Below the pieces are notes generated by a model. That model was not told where the DNA came from and did not search any database. It saw only the letters and a list, made by a program, of their open reading frames with translations. The translations under genes and the position numbers were made by a program. A DNA stretch of 64,000 bases from Limnobacter alexandrii. GTDB taxonomy: Bacteria > Pseudomonadota > Gammaproteobacteria > Burkholderiales > Burkholderiaceae_B. Location: assembly GCF_005871185.1 (NCBI RefSeq), contig NZ_SWKN01000006.1, forward strand, positions 372,001-436,000, in the 5' to 3' direction. Shown piece by piece: positions 60,750 to 64,000 of the stretch; the stretch's first letter is position 1, and each line of letters starts with the position of its first letter.

Positions 60750-60761
60750 CTACCTAGGTAG
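60750..60761. promoter_or_regulatory. Perfect palindrome upstream of the SRPBCC gene
   Basis: CTACCTAGGTAG is an uninterrupted 12-bp palindrome 23 bp before the start codon at 60726. It could be an operator for an unlinked regulator; no regulator gene is adjacent. Confidence 0.3.
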
Positions 60762-60805
60762 TCGAATGGGGTATGGTGAAATCGACAGTTGTACGGAAAA
60801 CTTAT

Positions 60806-61429
60806 TTATCGGGTATCGATTGCCCAATATGCCTGGCCTTCAAGGGAAGCCAGTACCAGAAACAAAGCTACGTTCAAGAAAACTGTTACCCAGAAAACAA
60901 ACCGAAACGGAGCCTTGCTTGATTTGTGCCTAAGCATGTGTTGAGCAATCAAGGCTCCCGGCCAACCACCCAGCAAAGACAAGCAGTGCAGGGTGCTCTC
61001 AGAAGTTCGCCAGCGCCCTTTCCTGGCAGCTGATTTGTCCATGGCATAAGTGACATAAGTCAAAGTGCTGGCAAGCACATAGATCAAAGCCAACAACAAT
61101 GGTGGCCTCCAGAGCAAGCTAACCACACCAAACAAAAACACAAAAGCGGGAATCGCTAAAAATGATCCGGTCTGCCACTGCGCGGGGTTATCTGTGCGTT
61201 CACGGTTGTTTCCAGAAACGGGGCGCGAGAAATGGACATTCTTGGCTCTTGGTTTTCCCTCAGGGCTTAGTTCGAGGTCGAAATAAACACGTTGGTTTAC
61301 ATGGGGACGAATGTGCCGAGAATTGAATGCGGTGGCATGAACAAACACCTCGATTTGACCTTCATTGGACCGAATAAAACCAAACCCACGGTCATCATTC
61401 CAGGTTTTTATGGTGCCTTCGATATACAT
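60806..61429 (-). CDS. Cold-shock domain/DUF1294 membrane fusion protein
   Basis: A 207-residue fusion. Residues 1-65 are a cold-shock OB fold (GTIKTWNDDRGFGFIRSNEG with RNP1-like RGFGFI, and VFVHATAF with RNP2). A short linker leads to a DUF1294 part with about four membrane helices (YVTYAMDKSAARKGRWRTSE, LHCLSLLGGWPGALIAQHML). This arrangement is common in proteobacteria. Nucleic-acid binding at the membrane is expected; role unknown. Located 5 bp upstream of nothing it overlaps. Confidence 0.9.
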   Translation of the reverse strand: MYIEGTIKTWNDDRGFGFIRSNEGQIEVFVHATAFNSRHIRPHVNQRVYFDLELSPEGKPRAKNVHFSRPVSGNNRERTDNPAQWQTGSFLAIPAFVFLFGVVSLLWRPPLLLALIYVLASTLTYVTYAMDKSAARKGRWRTSESTLHCLSLLGGWPGALIAQHMLRHKSSKAPFRFVFWVTVFLNVALFLVLASLEGQAYWAIDTR

Positions 61430-61434
61430 AAAAT

Positions 61435-62022
61435 TTAACGAGTTGATGATTGGTCAAAATGCCCCGCAACCCATTCTCGCGCAAGCGTCCAAAGAACGGG
61501 GGCTCCACGTTGAATCGCAGGACCATACCGCTCCAATACCTGTTGATACTGAACTTTGCCCTCAACCCATGTACCACCACCGGTGAACACATTAATCAAC
61601 AGCGGTTGAAACCGATCCAGGGCCTTTGCAAATTGGGCATCATCGCTTTGCCCTTCTTCAAACTCATGCCACAGGGCGCTAAGCGCATCGCCTTGCGTAT
61701 CCGGCAACAGGCCGAACAGGCGTTTGGCCGCTTGTTGTTCCCGTTCAAACTGCTTGCCGTCTTGTTGACCATGCAAGGGGGTGTCGCCCGCATCAATTTC
61801 CACAATGTCATGAATCAAAAGCATCTTGATTACCCTGGCCACATTGACATGGACAGCAGCATGCTCGGAAAGAATAAACGCGTACATGGCCAAGTGCCAT
61901 GAATGCTCCGCTGAATTTTCTTTGCGGCTTTGATCCAGCAAAGGAGACTGTCTAAGCACTCCCTTGAGCTTGTCTATTTCCCGCAGGAAGTGAATTTGCT
62001 GTTGAAGCTCGCTGGAAATCAC
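61435..62022 (-). CDS. HD-domain hydrolase (YfbR/HDDC2-like)
   Basis: A 195-residue metal-dependent phosphohydrolase. The HD pattern is HSWHLAMYAFILSEHA, LLIHDIVEIDAGDT, then a later Asp, as in HDDC2/YfbR nucleotidases. It may act on deoxynucleoside monophosphates. Start is GTG at 62022. The preceding 150 bp hold no gene. Confidence 0.9.
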   Translation of the reverse strand: MISSELQQQIHFLREIDKLKGVLRQSPLLDQSRKENSAEHSWHLAMYAFILSEHAAVHVNVARVIKMLLIHDIVEIDAGDTPLHGQQDGKQFEREQQAAKRLFGLLPDTQGDALSALWHEFEEGQSDDAQFAKALDRFQPLLINVFTGGGTWVEGKVQYQQVLERYGPAIQRGAPVLWTLAREWVAGHFDQSSTR

Positions 62023-62172
62023 GGTTGCACCTTCAGTTAATAGGTAATTTTACCTTGCCAACTCCAATTTACACACAAAATCCAAGCCTTCGCCTTCACC
62101 CGAATCTCCAACGCTCGCAAGTTGAAAATGCAAACTCGAGGGGGTCTTTGGCAAGGTACCTTGCACGCTGCA

Positions 62173-62574
62173 TCATCTTTCAGATTCAAGAAGTGTTTTT
62201 AAGGAGTGAAGATCTGCTGCAACTGCTTGCGCGTCTTCCTCGAATTGCTGTTGCGGCATACCCGGTTGCTGGAACAAGGTGAAAGTGAATTCACTGCCGG
62301 TGCCATTGGGCACCACACGCATGGGGTTGTGCACCACCACGCCCGATTCAAGCTGCACATCGTGATCGAGAACACCCAGCGTGTTCGCAGGTGCGAACCC
62401 GATCCTCACCTTGCCAAAGGGCGCTTCGGCCACCCAGGCATCTCCTTGTTTGCTGACTTGAGATTGGGCCAGGCCAGCAGCCCATGCGGGGAGGTTTTGG
62501 GGGTTTGAGGCGAAGGCATACACATCGGCCGAAGTGCGGTTGATAAAGATGGTGATGTGTTTAACAGCATTCAC
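62173..62574 (-). CDS. SRPBCC family protein (polyketide cyclase-like)
   Basis: A 133-residue single-domain START-like protein. ITIFINRTSADVYAFASNPQ, then LPAWAAGLAQSQVSKQGDAW and EFTFTLFQQPGMPQQQFEED, fits the polyketide-cyclase/dehydrase group. GTG start at 62574. Unrelated in detail to the AHSA1-like gene at 60268-60726. Ligand unknown. Confidence 0.88.
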   Translation of the reverse strand: MNAVKHITIFINRTSADVYAFASNPQNLPAWAAGLAQSQVSKQGDAWVAEAPFGKVRIGFAPANTLGVLDHDVQLESGVVVHNPMRVVPNGTGSEFTFTLFQQPGMPQQQFEEDAQAVAADLHSLKTLLESER

Positions 62575-62629
62575 TTAATTTGCCCTCAGCAATTTATTGA
62601 CAAACCACGTCAAGTTAACAAGAAGCCTT

Positions 62630-63550
62630 TTACTGCTGAAGAATGGCGGCAAGGTATGCAATGTACAGCGCCAGCAAAAAGACACCCCGCTTTCGTTGAA
62701 TGAAGCCGTTGCGCGGAGGATAAGTGAACACCACCGCCACAACGCCGAACACCAGGGCAATGGCTACTTCATGCCAAGGAACGATGATGGGATGAATCAT
62801 GGCTGCAACAGCGACGATGAAAATGCCGTTGAAAATATTGCTGCCCAGAATTGTGCCCAAGCCAACTTCATCATGACCTCGAATTTTGGCCATAAAAGTT
62901 GTTGCAAGCTCGGGCACCGATGTGCCAATGGCCACAATGGTTGCGCCAATGATGAACTCATCGACACCAAAGGCAACCGCGATGCCTCTTGCCCCGGTGA
63001 CAATCAAGTTTCCGGCCGCCACCAGAAATGCGAAACCGGCAATGCAGGAGAGAATCACCAGCCACCTTCGCTGTTCGGCAAGCACCTCCTCTGCTGCGCT
63101 TCGCTGCTTTCTTGCTTCGACTATGGCCGCCACGATCCAGGCAATGAACATGCTGATCATCAAGAATCCATCGACCTGGGAAAGCTCGCCATCGAGAAAC
63201 AAAACAGCTGTAAAAACAGGGATCAGCAAGGCCACGGGGAAGTCCCGCTTGACGCTGTCGCGAGGACTTTGTATTCCGGAAATAACCAATGCCAGCCCAA
63301 GAATGAGGGCTACGTTCACCACATTACTGCCCAACGCATCGCCCAAAGCGATTTGCGGCTTTCCGGCCAAGGCTGAGCTGATAGAGACCGACAATTCCGG
63401 GCTTGATGTGGCAAATGCAGCAACCGTTGCACCAATGATGCCCGGAGACACCCTCGCCCAGTGGGCAAGGCCGACTGCACCGCGAACGAACAGCTCACCA
63501 CCAAGGCCTGCGCAAATAACACCAAGAAGTAAAGCTGTGTAGTCGTTCAT
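62630..63550 (-). CDS. Calcium/sodium antiporter (CaCA family, YrbG type)
   Basis: A 306-residue membrane protein with about ten helices and two inverted repeats. The alpha-1 repeat is VAAFATSSPELSVSISSALA, GDALGSNVVNVALILGLA; the alpha-2 repeat is VAIGTSVPELATTFMAKIRG, GTILGSNIFNGIFIVAVA. The acidic residue in each is the ion site. It exchanges Ca2+ for Na+ (or K+) across the inner membrane. Confidence 0.92.
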   Translation of the reverse strand: MNDYTALLLGVICAGLGGELFVRGAVGLAHWARVSPGIIGATVAAFATSSPELSVSISSALAGKPQIALGDALGSNVVNVALILGLALVISGIQSPRDSVKRDFPVALLIPVFTAVLFLDGELSQVDGFLMISMFIAWIVAAIVEARKQRSAAEEVLAEQRRWLVILSCIAGFAFLVAAGNLIVTGARGIAVAFGVDEFIIGATIVAIGTSVPELATTFMAKIRGHDEVGLGTILGSNIFNGIFIVAVAAMIHPIIVPWHEVAIALVFGVVAVVFTYPPRNGFIQRKRGVFLLALYIAYLAAILQQ

Positions 63551-63775
63551 GACAGTGTCGGAATTTAAATCATCAACAATTCAACGATCAGCCATTCGAT
63601 CAAATTGACGTATAGCTTGCTTAATCGACAAAACCCGAAAACCACGATCAATCTTATTTTGAGCAACAAGCGACGAAACACCACCCTGCATTTGAGGGGG
63701 CCGGTGATCCACGGCATTTTCGAATGAATGACAAAACTTCTCGCGAGCAATTATCTATTCCGCCAATTCCCCAGC

Positions 63776-63803
63776 TTGTAATAATCACAAAGTATGTTAT
63801 TAC
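63776..63803 (+). promoter_or_regulatory. Possible sigma-70-like promoter before the ovoA-like gene
   Basis: TTGTAA (63776-63781) and TATTAC (63798-63803) are separated by 16 bp and lie 37 bp upstream of the start codon at 63840. Each box matches the consensus at four of six bases, so this is a weak suggestion. The remainder of 63551-63839 is AT-rich and I see no gene in it. Confidence 0.25.
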
Positions 63804-63839
63804 AGTAACTCATCATCCAGTCACTTCAGGTTTGCGCTT

Positions 63840-64000
63840 ATGAACTCCCCTTTACGTAACATGCACACCCAGGGTGAACATTTCCTGCGCACGCCTTTTC
63901 TGGCGGGCAACGACATCGAATCCAAACGAGGTGAATTGCTGCAGTACTTTCACGCCAGCTTTGACCGATATGAATCGCTGTTCGAATTGCTGACCTGCGA
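63840..64000 (+). CDS. ovoA: OvoA-like 5-histidylcysteine sulfoxide synthase (partial)
   Basis: The first 53 codons of a gene cut by the right edge, starting at ATG 63840. RTPFLAGNDIESKRGELLQY, then FHASFDRYESLFELL, matches the N-terminal DinB-like region of OvoA, the iron enzyme that starts ovothiol synthesis. Related enzymes (EgtB, SenA) share parts of this pattern, so the name rests on a short fragment. Confidence 0.65.
   Translation, partial: MNSPLRNMHTQGEHFLRTPFLAGNDIESKRGELLQYFHASFDRYESLFELLTC

Noticed and set aside
63565-63750. 61-codon open frame on the minus strand in the last gap
   Set aside because: No ribosome site, no recognisable motif, and AT-rich low-complexity composition; treated as non-coding.
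1-64000. tRNA, rRNA, CRISPR array, insertion sequence or prophage
   Set aside because: I looked through the intergenic stretches and gene products and saw no cloverleaf, rRNA core sequence, regular direct-repeat array, transposase, integrase or phage structural gene.

Overview
The window looks like chromosome of a heterotrophic, aerobic betaproteobacterium of the order Burkholderiales. A Limnobacter-like organism is my best guess, inferred from gene content and a GC content that looks to be in the low-to-mid fifties; no rRNA marker is present to confirm it. Supporting traits are a malonate decarboxylase operon with a TRAP importer, several sulfur-related transporters (YeiH, TauE/SafE), an AprAB-like oxidoreductase pair, YaeQ, aerobic dimethylbenzimidazole synthesis (BluB) and a B12-riboswitch-controlled cobalamin operon. 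I see no tRNA, rRNA, CRISPR array, insertion sequence or prophage.

Layout. 1-2955: two paralogous secreted DUF6795-type proteins with the start of a third gene, an exported lipase-like hydrolase, and a higBA toxin-antitoxin pair. 2972-11409 (minus): an operon under a HutC-type GntR regulator encoding an AprA-like flavoprotein, an AprB-like small ferredoxin, a HEAT-repeat protein, a 7Fe ferredoxin, a sulfonate/nitrate-type ABC importer whose binding protein has an unusual C-terminal extension and whose ATPase gene is broken, a DUF971 protein and a ferredoxin-NADP reductase. Its substrate is unknown. 11558-13561: yeiH-type exporter with a divergent LysR regulator.

14227-26628: TauE/SafE exporter, complete malonate decarboxylase set (mdcA, C, D, E, G, B, H), TRAP transporter, a maleate-isomerase-like enzyme and a HAD-family protein, all on the minus strand, with a divergent FadR-type regulator and a double GTATAC operator. 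Malonate would enter by TRAP, be loaded on MdcC by MdcA and be decarboxylated by MdcDE; MdcB/MdcG make and attach the prosthetic group and MdcH primes it. 26638-35060: flavin reductase, dicarboxylate symporter, YaeQ, a DUF1329 protein and lipoprotein with a divergent TetR regulator (20-bp palindromic operator), photolyase and UppP.

35238-40551 (plus): a tight four-gene glycan cluster: DegT/DnrJ-type aminotransferase, ATP-grasp ligase, Gfo/Idh/MocA dehydrogenase and an HMW1C-like (GT41) glycosyltransferase. 40659-46022 (plus): an AT-richer two-gene island with a perfect 36-bp palindrome ending 1 bp before the first start codon, an AAA/DUF4143 ATPase with an in-frame run of ten C, and a 1349-residue STAND-like NTPase ending in a PD-(D/E)XK-like nuclease motif. 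This is the best candidate here for an undescribed, probably defensive, system.

46023-58521 (minus): one cobalamin riboswitch followed by btuB, cobU, btuF, btuC, btuD, cobO, bluB, cbiB, cobD, cobQ, cobT, cobS and a CobC-type phosphatase: B12/corrinoid uptake, adenosylation and lower-ligand assembly, without corrin-ring genes. 58581-63550 (minus): housekeeping and small stress genes (lipocalin, chlorite-dismutase-like protein, two SRPBCC proteins, a cold-shock/DUF1294 fusion, an HD hydrolase, a Ca/Na exchanger). The right edge cuts off the start of an OvoA-like gene.
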